Part shown: positions 9,928 to 22,800 of the stretch, piece by piece
How the letters are laid out: the number at the start of each line of letters is the position of its first letter
Position numbering within the stretch: position 1 is the first letter of the stretch
From: Nymphaea colorata
Lineage: Eukaryota; Streptophyta; Magnoliopsida; Nymphaeales; Nymphaeaceae
Assembly: GCF_008831285.2 (NCBI RefSeq)
Contig: NC_045139.1
Location: 8,402,204 to 8,466,203 of the forward strand
Direction: 5' to 3'
Length of the DNA: 64,000 bases
Notes under the pieces: generated by a model
What the model was told of the DNA's origin: nothing
The model's input: only the letters and a program-made list of their open reading frames with translations
Database searches by the model: none
Made by a program: the position numbers and the translations under genes

Positions 9928-12900
9928 TCAGCGCCCCAGGAGCCTTGCCTCCTTCTCGCCTGCCATAATATACGCTTTTTGGTCCTGCTTCCTTTTCTGA
10001 CCGACAGGTCCAGAGTCGACATCTGGGGCAGGACCGGCGGTAGCAGCAGCAGCGCCGGCGGCAGTGTTTGGAACGAGCTCCTCATCGCAGCACTTGAGAA
10101 GGAGGTAAGTCTTCATGTTCTTTCTGCACTCGGGACAGGCGACGTGGTGGACGATGCTGCTGCTAGGGAGCACGAGCTTGAGGCAGTGGTCGGGGGACTT
10201 GAGGAGGTCAAGGCCGGTCTGCAGCGCCCCGTGGAAGCCCTTCTCTATGATCTCATCCTTCCAATAGCCTAAGTTGGTGAACCCGTGGAGGAAGGCCTTG
10301 CCGTCGGCAACCACCATCTCGTCCCCGGCGCTGGCGAAGACTGCCCAGCCGCGGCCGCTGTCGCCATAGGTGAGGAGGGTGATCACCTCCTGCTGCAACC
10401 CGTCCGTCTCCGGCCCCTTCCGGCTCTGCATCAGGGAGTGCAGCATGCGTTCGAGGCGCGTCCAGAAGAATCTGATGGATTCCGAGGGGTAGGAGGCGCT
10501 GATCTTCTCCCTCAGCACCGTGTCGACGATCTTCTTGGTGGTAGATGCCCTCGGGTGAGGCACCCCCAAATAGGCCATCTCCATGCTGATCCCTGCCACC
10601 TTCTTGATCTCCTTCATCTTGCTCGTGAATGACCTGATCCACTCGATGTCCTCTCCACCATACAGACATATCTGCTTCTTCTCCCCAATCTGTAATCAAT
10701 AAATTAAACATGTCCCCTGTTAATTTCTGACCTCGGCTTTGCAAATACGGAAAGGGTTTGATCAAATTGAAATCATACCGGTGAACGCAGTTCAGGGATG
10801 TCGACGCCATGGACAATAAAGTCGAGCTTCCAAGTGGCCGTCTTCCAGAGTGCTTCCTCCCTCGCAGTCGAAAAAGGGTAGGCACCGTCTTCCCATATGT
10901 TTATCATATACAGGGCGTTCGGATTGGTGACCTTCCCCTGCCCATCCAGCGCTACCAATATGGGCTTGTTCTCAAATTTCCACTCCTTGCGTACGTATTT
11001 CAGAAACGTGGAGTTCGGGTGTGGCGGTGGGTGCGCTGTCAGCCATGGCATTTCAGCTGCCACCTCCAATATGGTATTCTCATGCTTTTCCTGCAGATTG
11101 ATGAGATCGTCGTTTGAGTCCACAATAGGAACCCAGACTATTTCGAAGGTGGTCTCCAGGCCTTCATGGAAGGCTTCATAGAAATGGCTGAGAAAAGTTA
11201 GCTGCCCCTCCTCCCTGATTTGTAAGTCTGAAAACAACAATAGCACGATCTTCCAGCGCAATGTCTCCACATTTACCTGGAAAATTATAGAAGTGGGAGA
11301 TGAGCGGAAGACTGTGAAGTTAGTTTGTTCTGCTGGGTAATAGTTAGTCCTTAGGTTCATTGGTAAAGCTCCGCAAAAAGCACCTTCTTTCTGCGGTATA
11401 CCAGAGCAGGCAGTGTGCACAAGAAGCACGAAGCAGATTCAAGAAATACATGGATCACGAAAAACACAGAGCAAAAGGACAAGGAAGCGAATGAGAAGAA
11501 AGATGGAATTGTATTCGGGTATAAATGGTATAGAATCGTCGCTCTGAAGTCTGTTTGAAGAAAAAAAAAATCATTTTGTATATTATAAGATTTTAGAACA
11601 GGTGCCAAAAAATTTACAGACCGGTTATAATTCTTCAAGCTAAAGGATATCTCTTGGCAGTGAATCGGGTATGGACTAATTATTTATTACGGTAGCCAAC
11701 AGATCGTAGAGAGATGCCACACACCCATGTTCTGATTGATTTCAAATTCTTCACAGTAGGTGAAGACCTATCTTAGGCACACTGGAGGAAAGCACTATCA
11801 GAATGGACTCCTTTCTTTTCTCTTGAAAATACCCTTCTGATCATAAAGCTCTAGAAGCATGAAAAAGTATGTACTATGGCTTAACATGCAAGCTTTGAAG
11901 GTTTTGCATACGCGTGCATTTATTCTATCTAGAATGTCCTTACAATCACAACGCTAACGCCAGCACAACAGAGAAGACATGCAAAATACAGACCTTATCA
12001 ACGGAACTCTGGATGAAGGGGCAGCCATCCTTTGAAGGGAAAATGGGCTTCATAATCTCCATGTTATCATCGTGGTTTGTTTGGAAGAGATGCTCAAGTG
12101 TTCTAAAGGATTCTACCGACTTCTTCTCATCTGATAAGATTACCTGATCAGTTACGTGGTAGAAAAAGTATCCATGGGCACGAAAATCATTCAAACATCA
12201 GTCCTAGCAAGTATTACTCTTTTCCAAATATACCTATGATCTGCATGCATATCTCCAATTGCTTGCTTAGGAGGCCATGGATGCTGTTCACCTTTTGAGC
12301 CAAAAAGCTGCTAGAAAGCTCACAAGCCTCAGAAACATGGTACCTGCATGGTCATGAGAGAAGTTCTAAAAAGGTAACATAAAACTGATCTTTTTTTTCT
12401 TTTTCTCCTTCAATGTATGCATTATTTTGATGCACCAAAATTAGTTAAAGCCTTGGAAAAATGAATGAGAAGAAAGAGGTTTAAAAGCAAAAGTGATGAA
12501 CAATTTCTTTCACGCCTTGTGTATAAAATGTAGAAGTAAATATCACGATGAATCAACTGTATATTTATTTTCTTAGACTGGTAATGAAGTCATAAGTTTT
12601 TCCCTCTTTTAAAATACTGAAAAGAGAAAAGACTATTATTGACTTAGCATATTAGATTGGATTAATATAGGATCGTAGGACATGCCCTTACTCATGGTTG
12701 ATCGGTCTCATCATTGAGAAACATATACAGATGTATACTTACTCATGCCTCATGCTGGTCTGACCAACAACCTGAACCGCTGATGTTACCGCACTATTGA
12801 CGATCCAGTAGACCGCAGTTGGAATATGACACTGGGTTGTGACCATTGCCGGAGCATCCAGGGAGATATAGTCCAAAGGCAGGTGACTGAACTCAATTAA

Positions 12901-14692
12901 GCACCTTGTCGTCTCCAGCATTGCCTTGATCAAGTTGTTCAATGCATCAAACTTCGGCTTGAGTGCGTCGACTTGTTCTACCACATCAGGCAGCCGCTTG
13001 AGTACTGCTACAGACTTGGCAAGGGAATTGATTGCACAGAGCCGGCCAGTGAGGCTGAACTCTCCATAGCTCATGGCGGCGGCAGCTAGGGCGAGTACCA
13101 CCTTTCGCTCCCAAGAATAGACGCTCAGTGTGCCGCTGAGCAGTTCCATCGTCGTCGCATGGGAGTCGGTGCCTCCCGAGCACTTGCATGTTATCTTCAG
13201 CCATGCAAAGATCAATACAGGTATCACATAACTACTGGCAATTGGCCAATGGGGCAACAAACAAAATCATGCACTGATACGTTAGGAGATTGATCACCCT
13301 GAACCCCTGACCTCTTCGGATTAGAGGACTACTTACGTCACTGGCCATGTTCTAGTACTGTTCATACTTCAAGCATGAGCCAGCTTTTCTTTAGTTAAAA
13401 TGTTTTTGGAGAAAAGAAGCAAAGGCAAGCACTTGCCTGCACTTAAATTGATCTTTGAAAAAGAAAGACTCTGTTTTTAATCATATGAAAAACTTCAGTC
13501 ATGGTTTAATGGAACCATACCTCGCAAGCGATCTTATGGATGGTGTAAGACAGTCCACCCAGAGCATCAAACCTTATTGAAGCATGATCTGCTGCTTTGT
13601 CTTCTGTGGCTACCGCAGCTTGTGAAGTAGCAGTCTGCATATATAGCAATGACAATATTTTCTGTGTTAGGCTGATTAAACGACTCGTTCTTTCATACAA
13701 TTCTTATGAAATAGATCAGAGAACGTTTGAATCAAGTATAAAGGTACGGGCACGATTGAGCATGTCAATTTTAGAAGACATGAGTACAAGAAATGGTATG
13801 ATGTATATATATATATGTATATAATAAAAATAAAAATAACATTTAAATAAACAAGTAAGTTAAGTAAAAACAATGCATGTTAATGACTAATAATATGTAA
13901 AATAAAATGAAAACTGAGTTAATTTAAACAAGCCAAGTCAAATAAAAGAAAATAGTTTGATCAATTTTGATTCAAAAAGTAATACAGGTATCCGCTTTGC
14001 CATGTCCGTACGATGGCATGAGTATCATGGTTTCTTCTATATGTGGCTTGATAATCTTAATTATTTTTGCCAACCAATTATCTCATGGACAGATGTTGTA
14101 GATGTTTGACTTGGAGTTCATTAATTCCTCTCAATTTTCCACCATGCTCTGCTTCGCTTGCATGCAGGTTTCCTGTGTCTTTTCACCTTTGAAACTGGCG
14201 CATAAATATCGACCAAAGCAGTAATCATCTCGTTGAATCTAGAAGACACACTAAAAGCAAGAACAAATCCATGGAACCAAGAACAGTATTTCCACATGTC
14301 TAGCACCTGATCTGCCTCATTTTCATGCAGCAATTTTTGCATTTGTCTAGAAAAGTGAACTCTCTTTTTAAAAAATGTCACGTCACTTAAACTACTGCCG
14401 CTGCTGCATAGACCTGATAAGTGATACGGAACAATGAATTATACGATCATTTTCCGCAACAGCTATTAATAAAATACGCTATCAACGTTAAGTTGAGGTG
14501 ACTTACCAGCATATTAGGAGGAGTCTGTCTAAAGATCTGCTCAATGACGCCCATGACAGGCTTGAGATCGAACGTCCGGCCATCGGGCTTGTGAGTGTCG
14601 TCTACGTTCTTCATCAAGGCAACGTCTTCAAGCCCTGCCAAGAGGGCCTGCTTATTATACTTGATCGAAGTAGGCATCTTCTGATATGCCAT
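9928..14692 (-). CDS. Sieve element occlusion protein (SEO-A)
   Basis: SEO proteins are the P-protein filaments of phloem sieve elements, which help plug sieve plates after wounding. Seven minus-strand exons: 14692-14507, 13634-13521, 13194-12743, 12343-12234, 12130-11994, 11276-10779, 10689-9928. All have GT/AG borders and join in one frame of 753 codons (752 residues). Exon 1 has the N-terminal motif THKPDGRTFDLKPV. Exons 2-3 give LSYTIHKIACE / ITCKCSGG, the SEO_N core. Exon 6 (334-499) is the thioredoxin-like middle part (FEIVWVPIVD, PILVALDGQGKV). Exon 7 is SEO_C, with ICLYGGEDIEWI near 506-517, RFFWTRLE near 572-579, and the four-cysteine motif CPEC...CC at 684-700. A short Ala-rich stretch and a basic GQKRKQDQK segment close the protein. 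It is the leftmost of three tandem paralogs. The TATA box at 14786-14793 and the promoter block are shared with the others. Confidence 0.9.
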
Positions 14693-14785
14693 TCTCTTAA
14701 CTCGCCCCCACGTATTGAATAAGCTCTATGTGAGAATTCACGAGCCACAGGGGAAGCTTGGAGAGGAGCCATGCATGGTAAGAAG

Positions 14786-14845
14786 CTTTTATAATGGAAG
14801 GAAATAGTGAATCAACTTCCTTGCTTCTCGCAAGGCTTTGTCTCT
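14786..14845 (-). promoter_or_regulatory. Conserved SEO proximal promoter, copy A
   Basis: On the minus strand TATAAAAG (14786-14793) lies about 95 bases before the SEO-A ATG. Reading on the plus strand it is followed by GTGAATCAACTTCCTTGCTT-like sequence and CAAGGC. The same arrangement stands before SEO-B and SEO-C, so the block is both the core promoter and a conserved upstream element. Confidence 0.65.
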
Positions 14846-15139
14846 CTTGTTCATCACACTCCCTGATGCTTTTGTGGCGACCAACAGCACCACCCTTTCT
14901 TTTGTGGCAACATCACTTTTTTTTATGCCCTTGAGATGGCCCTCTAGTGCTTTGCCGGGATTCTAAATTTCTAATATATGCCTTGTGTTGTGAGGCAATT
15001 CGATCTATGACAGCTGGTTGGCAAGTCCAATGGCACTTTTCCGGTGGACCATGAAGGCAGAAGAAGAAAGGAAAAAATTTTCTCAAGGCTGCAACCCCGG
15101 ATTAATCCTTTTTTTTTTTTATAGTATGTTACCTTACAC

Positions 15140-15162
15140 ACATGTGTGTGTGTGTGTGTGTA
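15140..15162. repeat. (TG)n microsatellite
   Basis: A short GT/TG run in the segment between SEO-A and the PIMT fragment. The surrounding 14.85-16.36 kb contains no gene but can be aligned by eye, in patches, with 31.9-34.6 kb (for example 15370-15500 with 32750-32910). Confidence 0.8.
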
Positions 15163-16359
15163 TGCACCAAGCTCCAGAATTCTTGTATCCTCCTTAAACC
15201 TTATTGATAAGCTCCTGACATGCAGGTCCTCTGGTTAATGCAACCAAATTCAATATGGCACTAATGATTAACAAACCTTTCACATTCGAATTTCAATCTT
15301 TACATAATGTTTTTGAAAACATTATGTAAGTTTGAAATGTATTCGACAAAAGAAAGAAGGAAAAAAAAAGCCCGCCAGCATGCTGGCCTTGAAAGATGCC
15401 TTCAGGGTTAAGTTTCTTTGCCGTACCAGATTACTTGAAACTTCTAAAGCAATCCATGACAAAGTGGAAAGGAGTAAGGCTGATTTGCAAGGGAAATATA
15501 TCAGTCGACAATGTTCCTGTCAGGCCGGACCAAGGCCTTCCCTTTACGTAGGCCCACAATGGAGGGGCATATTACTATGGATCTTAGATCCATGGTCTGA
15601 TGTAACAAACGACCCACTTTAAGTTCATACATAGTTCCAACTTACGGATATAAAATCACCATTGTGTTTCAAATTTATAGATGATCTCAAATCCGAAGGC
15701 AGGGGTTCTGACTTGAGATTCATAGATCTCAAGATGCATGGGTTATATCATAGTGTAATCAACGCATTTTTCTAACATAGAATTTCATTGTTAGAAATTA
15801 AGGATCTAACTTTTTAAAATCTAAGATCCACAGTAATCAAACACACCGGCACCAAATTTTTCATAGTCTAGTATGCACTCCACATATATGTGAATTTCGT
15901 TTAGTTAGTGTTTAGGACACCGTTTAGCATGTTTCATCTTTTTGATATATTTTTGACAAGTTTAATCATAAGGATTGATTGCTACATTTAAAATTATATT
16001 ATTCAAAACAAAATTCATGAAAATTCGACATACAAATTGAATTTGATAAGACGTTGAGAACTAAGTCACTAACTATCTTAACTTTGTAGGCACATTGAAA
16101 ATGTCACAATATATTGGCTCTTCAATACATGTCAGTAACTCTTTGCATATTGATTTGCATTAGAAGGAAGTGTCAAGGAAAACCAGGCCAAAAGATGTTA
16201 CGTCAGTGCGTGCAGGTACTGAAATTGATCGCCTAATTTCTTTCCATATTACAATGTAATGCATCATCTATCGAGGAAAAAGCCATTAGCATCTTAATTC
16301 CCAACAGCGATGGCCATTGGCAATTCAAAGATCTCCCAACAACCTTCACAAATTCTCAC

Positions 16360-16745
16360 TGAATTATACACACAAGTAAATCCTACACAACATTTATGCA
16401 GAAAGGAAACACAAAGACAAAGTTTCTCCTTTCCATGAAATGCAGAGGTTTTACACTACAACTTTCTACATCAGGAACCCTGCAACTATGTTGCCCAACT
16501 GGTCAACTTGACATAACTGACAGACGTTTCAGTTTGGATGATAAGAGAACCATATAAAACTCTTGTCCACCATCTTCAACTGCTGGAAGAGATGCCCCAC
16601 AGGAATCATTATTCTCCAACCAGACTTCAACTGCACAAAAAGGGGAGAGGAGATTCTTAATCCAAATGGTCCACATAGAAGACATCATAAGGAGCAATCC
16701 CTGCTGACCATCCAAGCCTAAGCAGATATGAACAGAGTTTTGTCA
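16360..16745 (-). pseudogene. Protein-L-isoaspartate O-methyltransferase fragment (last exon and 3' UTR)
   Basis: This stretch aligns nearly base for base with the last exon, 3' UTR and a little of intron 3 of the intact PIMT gene at 34.65-35.04 kb. Shared words include GACAAAGTTTCTCCTTT, CTTCAACTGCTGGAAGAGAT, CCTGCAACT..GTTGCCC and GCATCATAAGGAGCA-like sequence. Only the C-terminal quarter of the gene is present; the SAM-binding exons are absent. Small insertions and deletions relative to the parent break the frame, so no PIMT text can be read through. It lies behind SEO-A at the position corresponding to PIMT behind SEO-C, and marks one edge of a segmental duplication. It was copied with its UTR and intron flank, so it is DNA-level, not a retrocopy. 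Confidence 0.85.
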
Positions 16746-19690
16746 GGCTTGTTTGGCAAAAGTAACAAGTGACTACTATCAATATCTCCTAAAACTTGTG
16801 GTGGTTCATGAAACATTGTAATTTGCCCCAGTTTATAGGGCAGATTCATTAAAAATAACATCTTGTTATTGTTGTCAAACGGTCCCTAACGCCATATTTG
16901 GCATTAGTAACACATTGATGAAACTGTTCCATGAATCTGCCTCAGAAAAAGGGTAGGTCCATAGAACAGCGTGTTACAGTATTTCGTGAATTTATACTAT
17001 CTTTTGAGACAGATTTGTGAGACAGTAACAGTTGGTTCATGTTGCCAAACTGCACCCAAAGGAACATAACAAAGAATTAGAAATTGGGCATGAAAGCAAA
17101 GCCAAATAGAAATGCTTCACACTATTCTTTTGAGGAGCAATTGAACATATAAAAGCCACACTCAGTTTGTCGCCTTCAGTATGATCATCTTCTTCTCTTT
17201 TTTCTTTCTAGATCTTTAGGGAGAGAAATTAGTTCGGATTTTAGAACCTCGGATGTAATATCGGGTTATCTAAAATGGACTCCGGATCTAAGATCAGGGG
17301 TTATCAAATGCTACCTTGTAGTGAATACTGTTCTTGAACTTCAGATAAACAACATTTTCGGGGAAGAGCGAAGGATGCAATTACTGGTTTGCATTGATTA
17401 ATCTGGCCCCGATGTTGAAGGCATGCAGATTTGGACAAGAAACTGATTCTGATTGCCATTCTTCTGTAAGATCGACCTACGGTGGAATTTGTAGAGATGA
17501 TTCATCCCACACGGTCTCCATAACTCAACCGTTTCATATAATGACAAAAGCAAGCAAAATGTTTCTTGATATATATGTACTTCTCATTCTCCAAGTCTGA
17601 TATTTTTCCTCTTTAAGACCGATTCGTTCTTAGAGAGAAAGGATAGTTATGAAAACAAAATTAAAGAAAAAAGAAAGAAGAAAAGAGAAATGCATGGATC
17701 TATGTGGATTTGATGTGACATGCAATTGTCGACGTAGCAAAATATCCACAAAATCTATAGTTCATCAAATTAAAGATTTTAGGCTAGACCTAAGATCCAC
17801 ACTTAAGATTTTTTTTTTTTTTTTACTTTTTTGCGTCGAGCGACTGGATTAGAGGAAGAAGAGTTTAATATTAAATCCACAGTTTTCAAAGCTCGAAGAT
17901 TTTAGGCCCGAGACAATCAAACAAATCAAACACCACTTGAAAATAAAAAAAAAGAAAAAGTTGGACAATTTCAATATGAGACTGTTGAAGCCACAAGGGG
18001 CAGCTGGTACAATTTGCACAATTTTTTTGTGCTTTTGTACCATAAGGGTGAGCATACAATTTGCACAATTTTTTGTGCATGATGGTGTGAGATTACTAGG
18101 ATGCCCTTGGTATGCGGCAAGTAAAACCCTCCTATAAGCCCAAAAAGAAGAGAAGTGAGCAAGGAAAATTTATCGAAGTATACATTTCTTTTCAGTACAT
18201 GACAGAATGTCCCAACTTTCTTTTGGTGCATATTTGTTGTGCGCTAAGCAAGGTGTAGAGGCTGAAGGCATTTCGTCTTTTTCCTGGCGTTGGGTTGTAA
18301 AACTCTCACTCAATGGAAGATAAAACCATTTTCCATATATAAATCATACTGGCCAAGTTAGCCTATTTCATATCACTACTTCATCTTCAATTACACACAA
18401 CTAACATAGACCCACACAAATTGCTTATTTACATATTAATACCATTAATCTTTATGTATTTGCAAGTTGGTATCTCTTAAAAGTTTACAATCTGAAATAT
18501 TGATATCTTACAATCTGAAATATTGATATCCCTCCCAGAATAGGTTGTATATTATGATCCCTTTCAAAGGACCAAGTGTTATGTGATTAAAATGATCAAG
18601 AATGCTGCTGTTAGTTATATTATTGAAAGATTCACCTATAAATGACCTCTGATTATAGAATGGGAGAACAACCCCCAATAATAGCAGTATGACACGAAAA
18701 ATGATCTCGTGTTCCTCCGCCAAATTGTCTAACTTGGCCAGGGTAACGACCAATGTCTATAATGTGGTTCGAATTTGGTTCAGAAATTGGATTTAGATTC
18801 ATATGTTAAACTAAAAATAGAAAATGGATCATATTCGGATTTAAAAATTTGGATACGATACAATTTTTTTCCCCTTCGTATTCAAATGCGAATTTGAATC
18901 CAAACGTATGAAAGCCCAAGAAACGGGATAAGTAACAAGTGTATCTTGTTTGAATCCAACCCATTGATAGCTATGTCTTGCATATGAGATCTGGCAAAAA
19001 TGATTGCATATAATCAGGCTGTGACCTCACGACAAACCTGTGGGTAATCCAAATTATTCTTTTGTCTTAACAATGCAAGAAAATAGTTTGAAATTAAGAA
19101 TTCGAAGGAGGAAGAGGCAATGAAGAAAAAGGATTTTTATCAACTAGCTTCCTTCTAATGAGCAAAAATGGTCTTAGCTAGCGATACTCATGGACTTGGA
19201 TATTTTGAACCTTCAACATTTTTCTGGAAGTGCTCTGTTAAATCCAATTCCAGGGGCATTTTTCCTTTATTGGGAAGCATTTTTTGTTTCTGCATGGATA
19301 CTTTGTCGTTCGCAAAAATCCTTGGTTCTTTTTCTCTACCCTTTCTCGAGAAAGAGAAAATTTTCTTCCTTTATATGATTTTGCTCTTGATTTTCGAGTT
19401 TAACTCAACATTTGGAGCAGCATTTGTTTTGATGGTTTGCTTCGAATTGGTGGTTTGTATTTGATTTCATGATCAGACGTCGAGCATTGCAAAGATCCAA
19501 GCATCTGAAAACGTGATCTTCAGCAACGCATTATATTATATTATATATATATATGTGTGTCCATTTTACACCTTAAGGAAAGCAACACTATTCATAATTT
19601 GATCAATCACGCTGCAAATGGAGGAGCAACAAATTAAAGAGAAAACGAATGAAATTCATGTAACGTTTCCAATCCTTATTTAGCATAAAA
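16746..19690. other. Gene-poor intergenic segment
   Basis: No supported gene. Small repeats are visible: ACAATTTGCACAATTTTTTT-type sequence occurs twice at 18011-18080, and a perfect 23-base tandem duplication (TTACAATCTGAAATATTGATATC) at 18485-18530. A patch of the GGATTC-type degenerate repeat lies at 18.76-18.92 kb. Scattered reading frames here match nothing I recognise. Confidence 0.6.
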
Positions 19691-19694
19691 CTTC

Positions 19695-19861
19695 AGCTAG
19701 CGGCTACTTCTGCAGGAGTAGCAGCAGCGACAGCCGCACCGGCAGTAGCAGTGTTAACAATGTTGGAAGCGCTGGCAGGGTCAGTAGCAAGATCGTCAGC
19801 AGCAGTAGCAGCATCGGCAAGGGCAGGAGCAGCAGTAGTGGCGTCAACAGGTGCCGGTTAT
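19695..19861 (-). pseudogene. Relic of an Ala-rich SEO tail behind the SEO-B stop
   Basis: Directly after the SEO-B stop codon, a different frame on the same strand reads Ala/Thr/Asp-rich text for about 50 codons (APVDATTAAPALADAATAAD..., ending ..TPAEVAAS and a stop). It resembles the translated Ala-rich tail of SEO-C in composition and position. SEO-B probably once had such a tail and lost it by a frame change near the CC motif; the tail now lies in the 3' UTR. Confidence 0.6.
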
Positions 19862-22800
19862 TCAGAAATGGCGATCATTGCAGCACCGGAAGAGGAGGAG
19901 GGTCTCCATGTTCTTTGTGCAGCAAGGGCAGGTGACCTGGCGGATGGGGCTGCTGCCAGGGAGCAGGAGGTTGAGGCACTGCTGTTTGAAGTAACGTTCG
20001 TAGCTGGCGTCGATCGCGTCAATGAAGCCCTTCGTGGGGATTTCGTTCTTCCAAGATTTGAAGTCGGCGAGTTGGGAGAGGAGGGCGCTGCCGTCGCCCT
20101 GGAACCACTTTCCATTGCCCTTGAGCAAAAGTGCCCAGCCCCGGCCGCTGCTGCCACGGGTGAGGAGAAGGGTCACCTTATCCTGCACAGCCGACTTCTT
20201 CCGGATCTGCATCAGGGAGTGCAGCATGCACTCCAGGCGCGTCCAGAAGAAGCCGATCAGCCCGATGTCGACTTTGGACTCGCCGATGCGCTCCTTCGAC
20301 AGTGTGTCGATTATCTGCTGGGTGCCGGTGGGAGTGCTCGGCTGAGGCACCCCCAAGTATAGCATCTGTATATTCGTCTCCGCCACCCGCATGACCTCCT
20401 CCAACTTTTTTGTGAACTCCTCGATCCACCCCATGTCCAATCCCCCAAACAGGCAGACGTGCTTCTCATCCTCCTGTAATCAGTCGAGAATTCACTCAAG
20501 TTAATTGAATTTCACATCTTTTGTGCCTAAGGGGCTTAATTTGATTGAATTGAAAATCAGAGTGCAGTGCTATACAACGACTCGAACTCCAACTCGAATT
20601 ACTCGCTCGTGTAAGCTCTACTCGAGCTCCACTTATTTTGAGCTTGAGTTAAAACTGGAGTTGTAATTGATTCTACTTCGAGTTACACGATCTCGAGTTG
20701 TTTAAACTCAACTCAACTCGTGTCTTCCTTGTTTCTGAAACTTTAAAAGTATGTCAGTAATTTTTTATGAATTTTAATACTGTTTTTAGTACTTTTCACT
20801 TTCATTTTATAAAAATGTATGAATCAAGCAAAGCCAGCTTAAACCATGGAGCTCAAGCTTGGACTGGGTTTACCAAGCTGAGCTCGAGCCGAGCAATGTA
20901 TGACTCAAGCCGAATTTGAGCTAGCCGAGCTAGAGTTCGACTCGCTTGTTGTGCATCCCTAGCTATAGTGGCTCATACCAATGGAGACAGCGGAAGATCC
21001 AATCCCCCGGCCAAAAAATCCCAAGTCCACTTTTGCTCTCTCCACAGTTCTTCCTCTCTCGTTCTTCCAAAAGGGTACGCAGCGTTTCCCCATATGTACA
21101 TCATGTACAGTGCATTTTGATTGATGACCTCCCCTTGCCCATCCAAAGCTACCAAGATGGCCTTCTTCTTGAATCTCCACACCTTGCGTACGTACTTCAC
21201 GAATGCAGACTGAGGAGGCGGCGGTCGGACCACTGTCAGCCATGGCATTTTTGATGCCTTGGCACTACTCAAGTCCTTGTTCTCTTTTATGGTCGTGTCC
21301 CAAATTGGAACCCACACTATTTCGTACCGTGCTGCCTTGCCTTTCTCTTGATCAGGTTGTTCTGTTTTATAGGCTTTGGTGAGACAAGTTATATCCTCAT
21401 CCGTGATTTCCAGGTCTGAGAACAATAAAAGCACGATTTTCCCCCGCAACATCTCCACATTTCGCTGAAAAAATTAAGTGGGATATAGAACCAAATTAAA
21501 AGCATGCATGATGTCTCTATACGTGTGTGTGTGTGTGCGTGCATGTATGTATGTATATATACCATTTCTGAAACTTGCTTCTCATAAAGTTGTAGGTGCA
21601 TGAAAAGTCTGTGGCTTAACATGCAAACATTGATAGGCTTTAACAAATTTACTTTTGCTTAGGCATGCATCGATTTTGTCTAAAATATACTATTCCTTAT
21701 AACCACAACACTAATGCCTTGTAGCTAGAGAAGGCAAAACATACAGAGTTACCATAACGAGGTATGGACTCGTTGTGATGGAAGGGTAGTTCTTCTGGAA
21801 AAAATGTCCTCATGACCTTCATGTTGTCTACGTGGACTGTTTGGAAAAGTTGCTCGATTTCTCCAAAGGATTCTGCCAGCCTCTTCTCCTCTGACAAAGC
21901 ATTCTTCAAGGGTAAGTGATAGAAATGGTATCCGTGGTGACGAAAATTGTTCCAACATCAGACCTAGAACATACCTGCAAACTTAAAGAGTTTATCAAAT
22001 TGCTTTTGTAGATGATTATGGATGTTGTTCATCTTGTTAGCCAAGCTAGGAAGCTCCCAAGTCCCAGATGTAGTTGAGAACCTACATGTGTGGGGTGAGA
22101 ATTAGCATAGAACAAGGCAACCACATTCTAATATGAGTTGATATTGAAAGTTTTAATACACCTTTTAGAGTAGAGTATATGCTTCAATATTTAGAATATT
22201 ATGGTGAATAACATAATTGTAAAGTTCTTTCGTTAAACTGAAAAAAATAATGATTTATAGGGCGAATTTCGATCAATCATATTTTTTCCTCTAATCATGC
22301 AAAAGAATGCTGCCTTATCATGTTTTGTTGAATACTATGGTCTCAGTGGTGGGGGTACTGACGGAGATGCAAGACATGCATGCACTTACTCATGCTTTGT
22401 CTTTCTTGTCACAAAAGAACTTATATAAATTTCTTGTCACAAAAGAACATATATAGATATATACTTACTTACTGCTCTTGCCAACCATTGCAATAATCTG
22501 ACCTACTGATGTTACCACACTCATGATGACCCAATAGACCGCAATTATGACATGAGACTGAGCTGTGGCCATTGCTGGGCTATCTCGGGGGATGTAGTCG
22601 ATGGGCAGGTCTCTAAACTTAGTTATGCACCACGTGAGCTCCAACATTTCCTTGATCAAGTTGTTTAATTTGTCAAATTGTGGCTTGACCACATCAACAT
22701 GTTGTAGCTGCTTGAGTCGTGCAACAGATTTGGCTAGCCGATCGGATGAATACAACATTTCAGTGAGCCAGAACTCTCCATAGATGATGGCATAGGCAGC

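Noticed and set aside
14121-14381. 86-codon minus-strand frame between SEO-A exons 1 and 2
   Set aside because: It lies in intron 1; exon 1 joins exon 2 in phase without it, and SEO-C has similar non-coding DNA at the same place (31.3-31.4 kb).
16503-16715. 70-codon frame that looks like a small gene
   Set aside because: It is a chance frame within the PIMT exon fragment and does not follow the PIMT reading frame throughout.
18011-18530. Short direct repeats as a possible CRISPR-like array
   Set aside because: Only two copies of each repeat with no regular spacers, in a plant nuclear context; ordinary local duplications.
19751-20362. Long plus-strand frame rich in Ala, Val, Glu and Leu
   Set aside because: It is the reverse side of SEO-B exon 7. 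The same kind of frame appears opposite SEO-A (10285-10632) and SEO-C (26582-27283), due to codon composition.
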